Assembly (NCBI GenBank): GCA_903901045.1
Contig: CAIUPP010000120.1
Location: 1-64,000, forward strand
Origin: an uncultured Planctomycetota bacterium
GTDB taxonomy: Bacteria > Planctomycetota > Brocadiia > CAIUPP01
Length of the DNA: 64,000 nt
Reading direction: 5' to 3'
The notes beneath the pieces are model-generated. The model was not told the DNA's origin and did no database searches. It was given only the letters and a program-made list of their open reading frames with translations. Each line of letters opens with the position of its first letter. Within the stretch, counting starts at the first letter, position 1. Made by a program: the position numbers and the translations under genes. Of this stretch, positions 31,556 to 40,030 are shown piece after piece.

Positions 31556-32329
31556 ATGCGACTCAAAGGCAAAGTGGCCGTCATCACCGGCGCGGGCCGG
31601 GGCATCGGCTTCTCCGGTGCGGAGGCCTTCGTCCGCGAGGGGGCCAAGGTCGTGATCGCCGAAGTCTCCGAGGAGTCCGGGCGGGCAGCCGAAGCGAAGC
31701 TGCGCGCCGCCGGCGGCGATGCGATGTTCGTCAGGACGGACTGCTCCCGCAGCGCGGACGTCCAGGCGCTCATGGCCGCCGTCGAAAAGCGCTACGGCGC
31801 GCTTCACGTCCTGTACAATAACGCCGCGATTTTTCTTCCCCGCGCCGATGGCCCGGTGACGGAACTTGCCGAGGAAACTTGGACGAGAATCCTGTCGATC
31901 AACCTGACCGGGGTTTTCCTCTGCTGCAAGTATGGAATCCCCCTCATCGTCAAGAGCGGCGGCGGAGCCGTCATCAACACCGGATCGAGCGCCAGCGTGA
32001 TGGGCATCCCCGGCTGCGACGCCTACACCGCCACGAAGGGGGCCGCGGTCTCCCTCACGCGCTCCATGGCCGTGGAATATGGCAAGAAGGGAGTGCGGGT
32101 GAACTGCATCTGCCCCGCGGGGATCGAGACGGAGATGGTCAAGGCCAGCAGCACGGACAATGCGGACTTCGACGCGGCGTACTTCTTCAAGCGCGCGCCG
32201 CTGAGCCGCCTCGGCCGCCCCGAGGAGGTGGCCAACCTGGCCGTCTTCCTGGCCTCCGACGAGTCCTCCTATATCAACGGTGCGATCATCCGCGCGGACG
32301 GCGGGATCACCGTGACGCCCATTTCCTGA
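31556..32329 (+). CDS. Short-chain dehydrogenase/reductase (SDR)
   Basis: A 257-residue classical SDR. The cofactor glycine motif is TGAGRGIG (residues 11-18), the NNA motif is in LYNNAAIF, and the catalytic set is Ser144, Tyr157 and Lys161 (YTATK). The C-terminal SSYINGAIIRADGGI is typical. The residue after strand 2 is EVSEE (no clear NADP arginine), which favours NAD. It would oxidise a secondary alcohol or reduce a ketone of the pathway intermediate. It is flanked by the two URO-D-like genes with gaps of 21 and 18 bases. Confidence 0.92.
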   Translation: MRLKGKVAVITGAGRGIGFSGAEAFVREGAKVVIAEVSEESGRAAEAKLRAAGGDAMFVRTDCSRSADVQALMAAVEKRYGALHVLYNNAAIFLPRADGPVTELAEETWTRILSINLTGVFLCCKYGIPLIVKSGGGAVINTGSSASVMGIPGCDAYTATKGAAVSLTRSMAVEYGKKGVRVNCICPAGIETEMVKASSTDNADFDAAYFFKRAPLSRLGRPEEVANLAVFLASDESSYINGAIIRADGGITVTPIS

Positions 32330-32347
32330 GCGAACAAGGGAACGCGC

Positions 32348-33394
32348 ATGGCTTACAAAGGCGTGGCAAAGGACTTCAGAGCCTGCATCGAATTGCGCCC
32401 GCCGGGGCGGCTGCCGGTGTTCGCCCTCGGGCTGGAACTCGACATGCGCGTGTCGGGTTTGAACCACGAGGAGCAGCGCACGGACGTCGGCAAGGCCGTC
32501 CGGGGAATTGTGGACGCCGTGCGCCGGTTCGACTACGACTGGGGCATGGTCTTCCCGGACGACTACATCGAATTTGAGCCCCTCGGGATGAAGATGCGCC
32601 TGCAGTCGGACGGTCCGGCCATGGTGGCGGAGTACCTGCCGCTGACGCGCGACACTCTGCGGAAGTTCCGCATTCCCGACGCGGGCAGGGAAATGCGCCT
32701 GCCGATCCACCTGGAGATGATCCGCTGCCTCAAGGAAGCCCTCGGCGACACCGTCTGCATCACGGGGCGCATCGCCGCTCCCTTTACCGCCCCGGCGCTG
32801 ATCTATGGCATTGACAAGTGGCTGATGGCGATGCTGGAGGAGCCGGGGTTGGTGCGCGACAACGTCGAGTTCTTCGTGGACCACCAGAGCGCCTTCGGCA
32901 AAGCGCAGCTCGACGCGGGCGCGGACACTCTCTGGCTGGGCGATTGCGTCGCGGATTCGCATTTCATGCGGACGGAACATTACATGAAGTTCGCCTACGA
33001 GCCGGCCGCCCGGGTCATCGAGTCGATGAACAAGGCGGGGGGGATGATCATTTACCACAGCGGGGAGACCTCGCTGCCGCACCTGAAGCAGCAGGCTCAA
33101 TTGCCCCCGTGCGCCATCAACGTCGGCGAAGGCCCGAGCATCGCCGCAGTTCAAAGGGGCCTTGGCGTGAAGAAGTGCCTGACGGGGAACTTCGACCCGA
33201 AGTTCCTCCGCGATTCCGAGGCGGAGCAGGTCGCCGACGCGACGGAAGAGATGATCCGCGAGAACACCCCGGGGGGCAGTTACATCTTCAATACCGGCGA
33301 GGGGGTCATGTACACCACCCCGCCCGAGAACGTGGAAGCGATGATGCGCGCCGCCAGGAAGACGGTGGCCTCGATGACGGCGTCCGGACGCTGA
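32348..33394 (+). CDS. Uroporphyrinogen decarboxylase family (URO-D/MtaA-like) protein, second
   Basis: A 348-residue second URO-D superfamily protein, divergent from the one at 30476. It has ACIELRPPGRLPVFALGLELD at the start, GRIAAPFTAPALIYG in the middle and the late AINVGEGPSIAAVQRGL, LTGNFDP and SYIFNTGEGV, the pattern of barrel-end motifs in MtaA/CmuA-like methyltransferases. Possible metal ligands are in HSGETSLPHL and Cys residues nearby. It lies between the SDR gene and the E1-alpha gene. If the cluster transfers methyl groups, this and its partner are the best acceptor candidates. Otherwise a decarboxylase or lyase is possible. Confidence 0.8.
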   Translation: MAYKGVAKDFRACIELRPPGRLPVFALGLELDMRVSGLNHEEQRTDVGKAVRGIVDAVRRFDYDWGMVFPDDYIEFEPLGMKMRLQSDGPAMVAEYLPLTRDTLRKFRIPDAGREMRLPIHLEMIRCLKEALGDTVCITGRIAAPFTAPALIYGIDKWLMAMLEEPGLVRDNVEFFVDHQSAFGKAQLDAGADTLWLGDCVADSHFMRTEHYMKFAYEPAARVIESMNKAGGMIIYHSGETSLPHLKQQAQLPPCAINVGEGPSIAAVQRGLGVKKCLTGNFDPKFLRDSEAEQVADATEEMIRENTPGGSYIFNTGEGVMYTTPPENVEAMMRAARKTVASMTASGR

Positions 33395-33458
33395 GACGCC
33401 GGCTTGCCGTTCTTTGTGTCTGCCCCTGCTCGTTCGTGCTGAAAGGGTGAGGCCTCAC

Positions 33459-34478
33459 ATGGCAAAGAAGAATCAATCGCCGAACGCCGGCGTCGTGGCG
33501 GCTGAAGTTCCCAAAGAGCTCAAGCTCCACATGCTGCGGCAGATGATCAGCCTCCGCCGCTTCGAGGAGGAGGTCAAGCGCCTCTACTGCGCTGGTGAGA
33601 TCACCGGGGCGATCCATCTCTACGTCGGGCAGGAGGCCGTTGCCGTCGGCGCGTGCGCTTGCCTGCGCGACGACGATTACGCCACGAGCGGCCACCGCCC
33701 GCATGGCCATTGCCTGGCGAAGGTCTTCGACCTGAACCGCACCATGGCCGAGATGATGGGGCGCGAGACCGGTCTGTCGCGCGGGCGCGGCGGCTCCATG
33801 CACCAGTTCGACAAGGCCAAGGGCTTCCTCGGGGGCAATGGGATCGTCGCCGGCGGCGTCGGCATCGCCCTGGGCGCGGCCTTTGCCTCGAAGTACCGCG
33901 GGACGGACCAGGTGACCGTCTGCTTCTTCAGCGACGGCGCATCCAACCAGGGGGTCGTGCATGAGGCGATGAACATCGCGTCGCTCTGGAAGCTCCCCGT
34001 GATCTGGCTCTGCGAGAACAACCAGATCGCCGCTACGACCACCGTCGCCCGAAGCACCTGCACCCCCGACATCGCCCCGCGCGCCGAGGCGTACTGCATC
34101 CCCTGGGCGATCTGCGACGGCAACGCCGTCCTGGACGTCTATCGCACCGTGGGGGAGGCCGTCGCGCGCGCCCGGCGCGGCGAAGGCAGCACGTTCATCG
34201 AGTGCAAGACCTACCGGCTTGAACCGCATTGCGGCATCATCGCCGACCAGCGGCCCAAGGAGGAGCTGGCCCTCTGGCGCAGTCCGAAGAAGGACTGCAT
34301 CAAGCGCTTCGAAGCGCTCCTCGTTGGCGACAAGACCTTCACGCCTCAGGAGATCGAAGCGATGCACCGCCGGGTGGAGCAGGAGATCGCCGGAGCGGTC
34401 GAGTTCGCGCGCAAGAGTTCCTTCCCCGCGCCGGAGACCCTCTACGACAACGTTTGGGCGGAGGGAGCGAAGTCATGA
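33459..34478 (+). CDS. 2-oxoacid dehydrogenase E1 component, alpha subunit-like
   Basis: A 339-residue thiamine enzyme subunit of the PDH/acetoin dehydrogenase (AcoA) type. It has GAIHLYVGQEAVAVG, SGHRPHGHCLAK and GGSMHQF near the N-terminus, and the TPP motif SDGASNQG ending in WLCENNQIAATT. The first residue of the motif is Ser rather than Gly. I chose ATG 33459, where family-like helices follow; the frame is open from 33414. The stop codon overlaps the beta subunit start. No E2 or E3 gene is in the cluster, so the pair must borrow them or act as a lyase or decarboxylase without a lipoyl partner. Confidence 0.9.
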   Translation: MAKKNQSPNAGVVAAEVPKELKLHMLRQMISLRRFEEEVKRLYCAGEITGAIHLYVGQEAVAVGACACLRDDDYATSGHRPHGHCLAKVFDLNRTMAEMMGRETGLSRGRGGSMHQFDKAKGFLGGNGIVAGGVGIALGAAFASKYRGTDQVTVCFFSDGASNQGVVHEAMNIASLWKLPVIWLCENNQIAATTTVARSTCTPDIAPRAEAYCIPWAICDGNAVLDVYRTVGEAVARARRGEGSTFIECKTYRLEPHCGIIADQRPKEELALWRSPKKDCIKRFEALLVGDKTFTPQEIEAMHRRVEQEIAGAVEFARKSSFPAPETLYDNVWAEGAKS

Positions 34479-35449
34479 GAAAACTGACCTACGCGGCGGC
34501 CATCTGCGAAGCGCAATGCGAGGAAATGGCGCGAGACGACCGCGTCTTCGTCGTCGGCGAGGATGTGGACATCGCCGGCGGCGTGTACAAGCTCACCTGC
34601 GGCATCCGGGAGAAATTCGGCGAGAAGCGGCTCGTCGGCACGCCGATCTCCGAGGAGGCTTTCTGCGGCCTGGCCGTCGGCGCTGCGATGGCCGGCCTGC
34701 GCCCCATCGTCGAGATCATGTACATCGATTTCATCCTGATGGCGATGGACCCCGTCGTGAACCAGATGGCGAAAGTCCAGTTCATGTCCGGCGGGCAGTT
34801 CCGAATGCCCGTGACCATCCGCGCTCAGGCCGGCGCGGGCACCGCCGAGGCGGCGCAGCACTCGCAGAGCTTTGAGGCCTGGTTCGCCCACACTCCGGGG
34901 TTCAAGGTCTGCATGCCCGCTACCGTCTACGACGCTAAGGGGCTTCTCAAGTCCGCCATCCGCGACGACAACCCCGTGCTCGTCATCGAGAACCGCGTGC
35001 TGTTCTTCGATGAGGAGGAGGTTCCGGAAGGGGAGTGGACCGTGCCGCTGGGCAAGGCGGATGTCGCGCGCGAAGGAAAGGACATCACCCTGGTCGCCAC
35101 CGGCATCATGCGGCGGAAGGCGCTGGCGGCCGCGAAGGCGCTCGAAGGGAAGGTCAGCGTCGAAGTGATCGACCCGCGCACCATCGTGCCGCTCGACATG
35201 GAAACGATCCTCGCCTCGGTTGGCAAGACCGGGCGGCTGCTCGTCGTGCACGAGTCGCCGACGCGCAACGGCATCGGCGCGGAGATCGTGCGCCGCGTCG
35301 TCGCGGAGGGGTTCGATTATCTGGACGCGCCGCCGAAGGTGTTCGCCGGCTCCGACACGCCGATCCCCTTCAGCAGCACGCTGGAGAAAGCCGCGCTGCC
35401 GCAGGAAGAGACCATCGTTCGCGCCGTGAAGGAAATGGTGGGCGCATAG
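34475..35449 (+). CDS. 2-oxoacid dehydrogenase E1 component, beta subunit-like
   Basis: A 324-residue transketolase-fold beta subunit with VFVVGEDVDIAGGVYKLTCG, the cofactor-activating glutamate region TPISEEAFCGLAVGAAMAGL, and a C-terminal domain with ATGIMRRKALAAAKAL and VIDPRTIVPLDMETI. The ATG overlaps the alpha-subunit stop (ATGA), so they form one heterotetrameric enzyme. The length matches AcoB/PdhB (about 325). The next gene starts one base after its stop. The reaction would be decarboxylation of a 2-oxo acid or cleavage of an acyloin produced in the pathway; the substrate is unknown. Confidence 0.9.
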   Translation: MRKLTYAAAICEAQCEEMARDDRVFVVGEDVDIAGGVYKLTCGIREKFGEKRLVGTPISEEAFCGLAVGAAMAGLRPIVEIMYIDFILMAMDPVVNQMAKVQFMSGGQFRMPVTIRAQAGAGTAEAAQHSQSFEAWFAHTPGFKVCMPATVYDAKGLLKSAIRDDNPVLVIENRVLFFDEEEVPEGEWTVPLGKADVAREGKDITLVATGIMRRKALAAAKALEGKVSVEVIDPRTIVPLDMETILASVGKTGRLLVVHESPTRNGIGAEIVRRVVAEGFDYLDAPPKVFAGSDTPIPFSSTLEKAALPQEETIVRAVKEMVGA

Positions 35450-35450
35450 A

Positions 35451-36542
35451 ATGGCCGAAATGGTGAATGGCGTTGCCTCTTATTGCGACCACGTGGGCCT
35501 CTGGCGCGACGAGCTGCGCCGGTGGGTTCCCCGCCGGCTCTTCGATGCCCACGTGCATCTCCATCCACCGGCGGCGATGGGCCCGCTCAGCCCGGAGCGC
35601 CTCCGCGAAGCGCTGGGCACCTTCACCAGCCTGGAATGGGAAACCTGCGTCGCGCTGTACGGGCAACTCTTCAGCGGCAAGGAGATTGCAGGGCTGTTCG
35701 CTTTTCCACTCCCATTGCGGGAGGCCCGGCAGATCGCCGCGAACGACTACCTCATCGAGATCATGAAGCGCGACCGGCGCGTCCATGGCTTCTTCCTGGC
35801 CCATCCGACCGACCCGCGCCCCTCCATCGCCGCGTACGAGCGCTCGCTGGCGACCGGCGTGCCGTTCGTTGGCGCCAAACCGTATTCCGACCTCATCGGA
35901 AAGAACAACTTCAAATGCGTTATGACGGAGTTCATCCCCGAGGGGCTCCTGGAGTTCATGGAGGCGAAAAAGCTGATTCTGATGCTCCACACCTCCGGCA
36001 TGGGCGTGGGCGATGCGGAGGTGCGGCGGTACCTGCGATGGATGGCCGGACGCTTCCCGAGCGTCAAGGTGGTCCTCGCGCACATGGGCCGCTACGTGCG
36101 GGCCGAGCAGTTCTTCGATTTTCTGGACTCCGGCCTGTTGGAGGAGTTCCCGAACTTCTTTCTCGACATCTCCTCGGCCAGCGCGCCGGAAGTCCACGAG
36201 CGCTTCCTGCGTCGCGAGAGCCTCTGGCCGCGCCTCCTCTTCGCCTCCGATCTTCCCTTCGGCCTCATCACCGGAGTCGAGCGCTGGTCGGAGACGCACG
36301 GGGCGATTTTCGTTTCGCGCGACCACTACCCCTGGTCGGACCCCGCGATGGAAGCGCAGTTCGCCGAGGAGCGCCGGCGCCTCACCTACAACGTTTACCA
36401 CTGCATCAAGGCTCTCAAAGAGGCCGTCGAGCGCCTGGGAATTTCCGGCGCGCAGGCTGAGCGACTGAAGGAAGACATTTTTTCCCGCAACGCCCTGAGC
36501 GGGGTACTCGGGCAACCTGAACAGAAAGGAGCCGCCGCATGA
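35451..36542 (+). CDS. Amidohydrolase family 2 protein, third
   Basis: A 363-residue TIM-barrel amidohydrolase, more distant from the other two. The metal motif is FDAHVHLHP (His34, His36), followed by LMLHTSGMG, VVLAHMGR and the late metal aspartate in LLFASDLPFG. It is longer than its relatives by an N-terminal extension of about 25 residues and a C-terminal helix. It starts one base after the E1-beta stop, and its own stop overlaps the next ATG. It would hydrolyse or decarboxylate a ring-opened or amide intermediate. The family is secure; the specificity is not. Confidence 0.8.
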   Translation: MAEMVNGVASYCDHVGLWRDELRRWVPRRLFDAHVHLHPPAAMGPLSPERLREALGTFTSLEWETCVALYGQLFSGKEIAGLFAFPLPLREARQIAANDYLIEIMKRDRRVHGFFLAHPTDPRPSIAAYERSLATGVPFVGAKPYSDLIGKNNFKCVMTEFIPEGLLEFMEAKKLILMLHTSGMGVGDAEVRRYLRWMAGRFPSVKVVLAHMGRYVRAEQFFDFLDSGLLEEFPNFFLDISSASAPEVHERFLRRESLWPRLLFASDLPFGLITGVERWSETHGAIFVSRDHYPWSDPAMEAQFAEERRRLTYNVYHCIKALKEAVERLGISGAQAERLKEDIFSRNALSGVLGQPEQKGAAA

Positions 36543-37885
36543 GCACCAAGGGACTCAGCGAAAAGGAAATCGCCAGACTCAAGGAGGACGCGGTCAAATA
36601 CATCATTCCGCATTTCGCCAGCAACGCGGAACTGGCCAAGGATCCCAAAATCTTCGAGCGCGGCGAAGGCTGCTTCGTCTACGACGTCCACGGGCGGAAG
36701 TACTTCGACTCCTTCGCGACGCTGCTCACGACGGTCTGCGGCCACTGCCGGCCGGAAGTCACCAAAGCGGTGACGGAGCAGATGGAGCGGCTGGAGTTCT
36801 TCCCGAACTACGTGGACAGCTTCACCGTTCCGCTGATTCAACTGGCGCGGAAACTGGTCGAGATCATGCCGGGGGACCTTTCGGTGAGCTTCTTCGTCAA
36901 CAGCGGTTCCGAAGCGAATGAAACGGCGCTGAAGATGGCGCGGCAGTACCACATCGAGCGCGGGCAGCGCACGCGGTTCAAGTTCATCGCCCGGCGCGAC
37001 TCCTACCATGCCACCACGCTCGGCGGCGGGGCGGTGACGGGACTGAAATGGTTCCGCGAGTATTTCGAGCCGCTGATGCCCGGCTGCCTCTTCGTCAGCG
37101 CGGCGCGCGACTGCGACCGGCCCAAGGGCGTCTCCTCGCGCGCCTACACCGCGCAACTTTTGAAGGAGATCGAGGCCCTCATCCGCGACGAAGGCGCCGA
37201 AAGCATCGCGGGCTTCATCATGGACCCGCTTCCCGGCTCCAACACCGGCTATCCTCTCCCGCCCGAAGGCTACCTCCAGGGGGTGCGCGACCTCTGCGAC
37301 AAGCATGGCATCCTGCTCATCTTCGACGAAGTGCAGACCGGCTTCGGCAAGACCGGCAAATGGTTCTTCTGCGACCACTACAAGGTCGTGCCGGACATCA
37401 TGACCATCGGCAAGGGGTTCACCGGCGGCTTCATCCCGCTGGGCGCGGCTGTCACCACCCCGAAGGTCGCTCAGGTCTTCCAGCAGGGGCCCGGCCACGA
37501 ATTCCGCTCCGGCAGCACCTACGGCGGGCACACCGTCGCTTGCGCCGCCACGCTGGCCAACATCGGCATCATCGAACGCGAGAACCTGGTTGAGAACGCC
37601 CGCGTGATGGGCGCGTACATCCGCAAGCGCATCGAAACCATGCACAACCCGCTGATCGACAAAGTCAGCGGCGTCGGCCTGCTCCTGGCCGTCACGCTCA
37701 AGGCGGACGCCAAGGTCGGCACCTGGATTCGCCAGTGGTGCTGGGAGAACGGCATGATCCTGCGCAACAACGGGAACATCCTCGTGCTGGCGCCGTCGCT
37801 GATCATCACGAAGAAGGAAGCGGACTTCATGCTCGACCTGATCGAACGCGCGCTGGCCGGTGCGGCAAAACAGTTCAAACTGTGA
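36539..37885 (+). CDS. Class III aminotransferase (omega-aminotransferase type)
   Basis: A 448-residue PLP enzyme of the class III group (taurine-, beta-alanine-, GABA- or glyoxylate-linked transaminases). Signatures are FFVNSGSEANETALKMAR, the ring aspartate in LLIFDEVQTGFGKTG, and the PLP lysine Lys292 in TIGKGFTGGFIPLGA. STYGGHTVACAA follows as in the family. The length is typical. The start overlaps the amidohydrolase stop. It removes or adds a terminal amine, possibly recycling the nitrogen handled by the DegT enzymes. It is the third aminotransferase in the 25-kb locus. Confidence 0.9.
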   Translation: MSTKGLSEKEIARLKEDAVKYIIPHFASNAELAKDPKIFERGEGCFVYDVHGRKYFDSFATLLTTVCGHCRPEVTKAVTEQMERLEFFPNYVDSFTVPLIQLARKLVEIMPGDLSVSFFVNSGSEANETALKMARQYHIERGQRTRFKFIARRDSYHATTLGGGAVTGLKWFREYFEPLMPGCLFVSAARDCDRPKGVSSRAYTAQLLKEIEALIRDEGAESIAGFIMDPLPGSNTGYPLPPEGYLQGVRDLCDKHGILLIFDEVQTGFGKTGKWFFCDHYKVVPDIMTIGKGFTGGFIPLGAAVTTPKVAQVFQQGPGHEFRSGSTYGGHTVACAATLANIGIIERENLVENARVMGAYIRKRIETMHNPLIDKVSGVGLLLAVTLKADAKVGTWIRQWCWENGMILRNNGNILVLAPSLIITKKEADFMLDLIERALAGAAKQFKL

Positions 37886-37918
37886 CCCACGAACCTCTTG
37901 ACGGCAAGGAGAACATCG

Positions 37919-38995
37919 ATGGCGGCGGTGAAACAGAAGAAGATACGTCTGGGGCTCGTGCGTTGCAGCGACATCCACGGCTATTACTACGGCGTGATGA
38001 TCGCCCCCTGCGACCCGATGCTGCTGCTGGAGAAGTACTACATCGTCCATTACTACGCGAGCAACATCTACGACCCGCGGAAACTCACCATCCCGAAGGT
38101 GGACGGCTTCGAACTGGTGAACGTCTGGGACCCCGACGTCAGCCGGGCGAAGACCTTCGCTGAAGTGTTCATGAACAAGCCGCGCGTCTGCGAACGGCTT
38201 GAAGACGTGGCCGAGGGGGTGGACGCCATCTTCATCTCGAACGGCGAGCGGGACGGCTCGGATCATCTGAAACTGGCGGCCCCCTTCCTGAAGAAGGGCC
38301 TTCCCACCTTCGTGGACAAGCCTTTCTCCTCCAACGTCAAGGACGCGCAGGAGATCGTGAGGCTGGCCGAGAAGCACAAGGCGCTGCTCTTCAACGCCTC
38401 CATCCTGACCCACGTGCCGATGGCGGAATGCTTCAAGAAGCGCTTCGCGGAGATCGACCACACGTACTACCCGGTGCCCGACGACGTGCCGATCATCCCC
38501 GTGGGGCTGGGCGTGGTCAAGGGGGTCGGCGGTACCTTCTCGCAGGAACTGGCCGGGAAGGGGGTCTCCGGCGGCCTGGAGGATCGCATGGCGTATCTCA
38601 TTCACGGCGTCTCGCTCGCGGTCAATCTCTTCGGCGGGGACGTGGAATCGGTCGAGGCGATGGGGGATGCGCCGCTGGAGTACGTGCATCTGCACATGAA
38701 GAGCGGACGGGAAGTCATGATCATCAACACCTCGACGAAGATCTTCCCCGAAGCCTGCAACTTTTACGCCTCGGCCTTCAGCAAGTACGGCGCGGTCCAC
38801 TCGGAAGCGATCGGCGACCCGCAGTTCATCGGCGGCGGGAAGCGAATCCTGGAAATCTTCCGGGACATGGTTCTCACCGGCAAGCCGCCGACGCCGTATC
38901 GCGAGTTCGTGCGGAACATCGCCGTGATCGAGGCGGGCGTGCTCGCGCAGAAGAGCCGGAAGCCGGTGAAGCTGGCGGAAGTCTGGAACGGCTGA
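37919..38995 (+). CDS. Gfo/Idh/MocA-like oxidoreductase with atypical N-terminus
   Basis: A 358-residue protein of the Gfo/Idh/MocA family. The first strand LGLVRCSDIHGYYYGVM lacks the GxGxxG nucleotide loop. An insertion of about 45 residues follows before the next Rossmann strand (GFELVNVWDPD). The catalytic-lysine motif is TFVDKPFSSNVKDA (DKP in place of EKP). The C-terminal beta-sheet domain has MAYLIHGVSLAVNLFGGDVESV. I chose ATG 37919 because AAGGAG sits 8 bases upstream. It is closely related to the protein at 41503. Cofactor binding in the usual way is uncertain. Confidence 0.82.
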   Translation: MAAVKQKKIRLGLVRCSDIHGYYYGVMIAPCDPMLLLEKYYIVHYYASNIYDPRKLTIPKVDGFELVNVWDPDVSRAKTFAEVFMNKPRVCERLEDVAEGVDAIFISNGERDGSDHLKLAAPFLKKGLPTFVDKPFSSNVKDAQEIVRLAEKHKALLFNASILTHVPMAECFKKRFAEIDHTYYPVPDDVPIIPVGLGVVKGVGGTFSQELAGKGVSGGLEDRMAYLIHGVSLAVNLFGGDVESVEAMGDAPLEYVHLHMKSGREVMIINTSTKIFPEACNFYASAFSKYGAVHSEAIGDPQFIGGGKRILEIFRDMVLTGKPPTPYREFVRNIAVIEAGVLAQKSRKPVKLAEVWNG

Positions 38996-39032
38996 AACGG
39001 CACAAGGCGGCAAACCGGGAAGGGGAGAGAAC

Positions 39033-40016
39033 GTGATACGAATCGGGATAGCGGGGACCGGCGGCATGGCCGGCCAGCGGGCGCGCGCCTTCGCCGGCAT
39101 GCCCGAGGCTGGTGTGGCGGCCATCTGTTCGCGGTCCAGAGAGCGCTCGCAGCCCTTGTGCGCTGAAGTGGGAGCGCAGCCTTGCGAGGACTATGAGGCC
39201 ATGCTTCAAGGGGTGGATGCCGTCCTCCTCTGCCTGCCCAACCACCTTCACGCATCCTTCGCGCAGAAGGCGCTTGAGCGCGGGAAGCACGTCCTGGTGG
39301 AGTATCCCCTCTGCCTGACCGAACAGGAGGCGTCGGCGCTCTCGCGCGCGGCGGAACGCGCCAATCGCGTGCTCATGGTCGGCAACACGATCATCCGGGA
39401 GCGCATGTTCACATACGTGACCGAGCATCTCAGCCGGCTCGGCAGCCGCGTGAGCGCCGCTTCGCGCGTGGCTTTCTACGATCCGAACATCGCAGGCGCG
39501 TGGTACATGGACCGCGCGCAGAGCGGCTCCTGCTTCACGGCGTTCCATTACCACCACATTGAGTACTATCGCCGTCTGCTCGGCGAGGTGACCTGGGTGC
39601 TTGCCAGGGATGAGAGCCGGTCCGACGCGGGCCGTCCCGGTTTCCTCTCGCTCGCCGGCGGTACGCTGACGATGGGCCACCAGGGCGGGGCGACCAGTTG
39701 CATTCAATGGTACCTTGTCGCCGCCGGGCAGGGATTGGCGCGCGGCTTCTGGCTGAACGGCGCTGAGGGGACCCTCGCCATTTTCTCCGCTTCCGGGGCC
39801 GAGGATGCCTCCACCGCCCTCTGGAACGGGGGAGGCGCGGAGAACACCGAGCGCTTTGCGAATGAGTGGGGGGTGGGGGGCTCTTGCGCGGACTTCCTGG
39901 ACGCCGTCGCAGGTCGCCTCGATCACCGTGAACGCCTGGCATCGGACATGGCTACGCTGCGAGTTGGATTCGCCGCTGCGCGATCCGCACTCTCCGGCCG
40001 GCCGGAATCACTTTAG
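39033..40016 (+). CDS. Gfo/Idh/MocA-like oxidoreductase with EYP in place of EKP
   Basis: A 327-residue protein with a canonical nucleotide loop, IGIAGTGGMAGQRA, and a standard Rossmann fold (LLCLPNHLHASFAQKAL). At the catalytic-lysine position it reads VLVEYPLCLT, with Tyr instead of Lys, a change also known in biliverdin reductase. The C-terminal domain has SGSCFTAFHYHHIEYYR, rich in histidine. It starts at GTG 39033 after a GGGGAGAG site. It may reduce rather than oxidise, or bind without turnover. It lies between the atypical Gfo/Idh gene and the second MttB-like gene. Confidence 0.82.
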   Translation: MIRIGIAGTGGMAGQRARAFAGMPEAGVAAICSRSRERSQPLCAEVGAQPCEDYEAMLQGVDAVLLCLPNHLHASFAQKALERGKHVLVEYPLCLTEQEASALSRAAERANRVLMVGNTIIRERMFTYVTEHLSRLGSRVSAASRVAFYDPNIAGAWYMDRAQSGSCFTAFHYHHIEYYRRLLGEVTWVLARDESRSDAGRPGFLSLAGGTLTMGHQGGATSCIQWYLVAAGQGLARGFWLNGAEGTLAIFSASGAEDASTALWNGGGAENTERFANEWGVGGSCADFLDAVAGRLDHRERLASDMATLRVGFAAARSALSGRPESL

Positions 40017-40030
40017 GAAAGAGGAGAACT

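Noticed and set aside
36395-39124. 909-codon open frame antisense to the class III aminotransferase and Gfo/Idh genes
   Set aside because: Shadow frame: it spans several well-supported genes on the other strand and has no recognisable motif.
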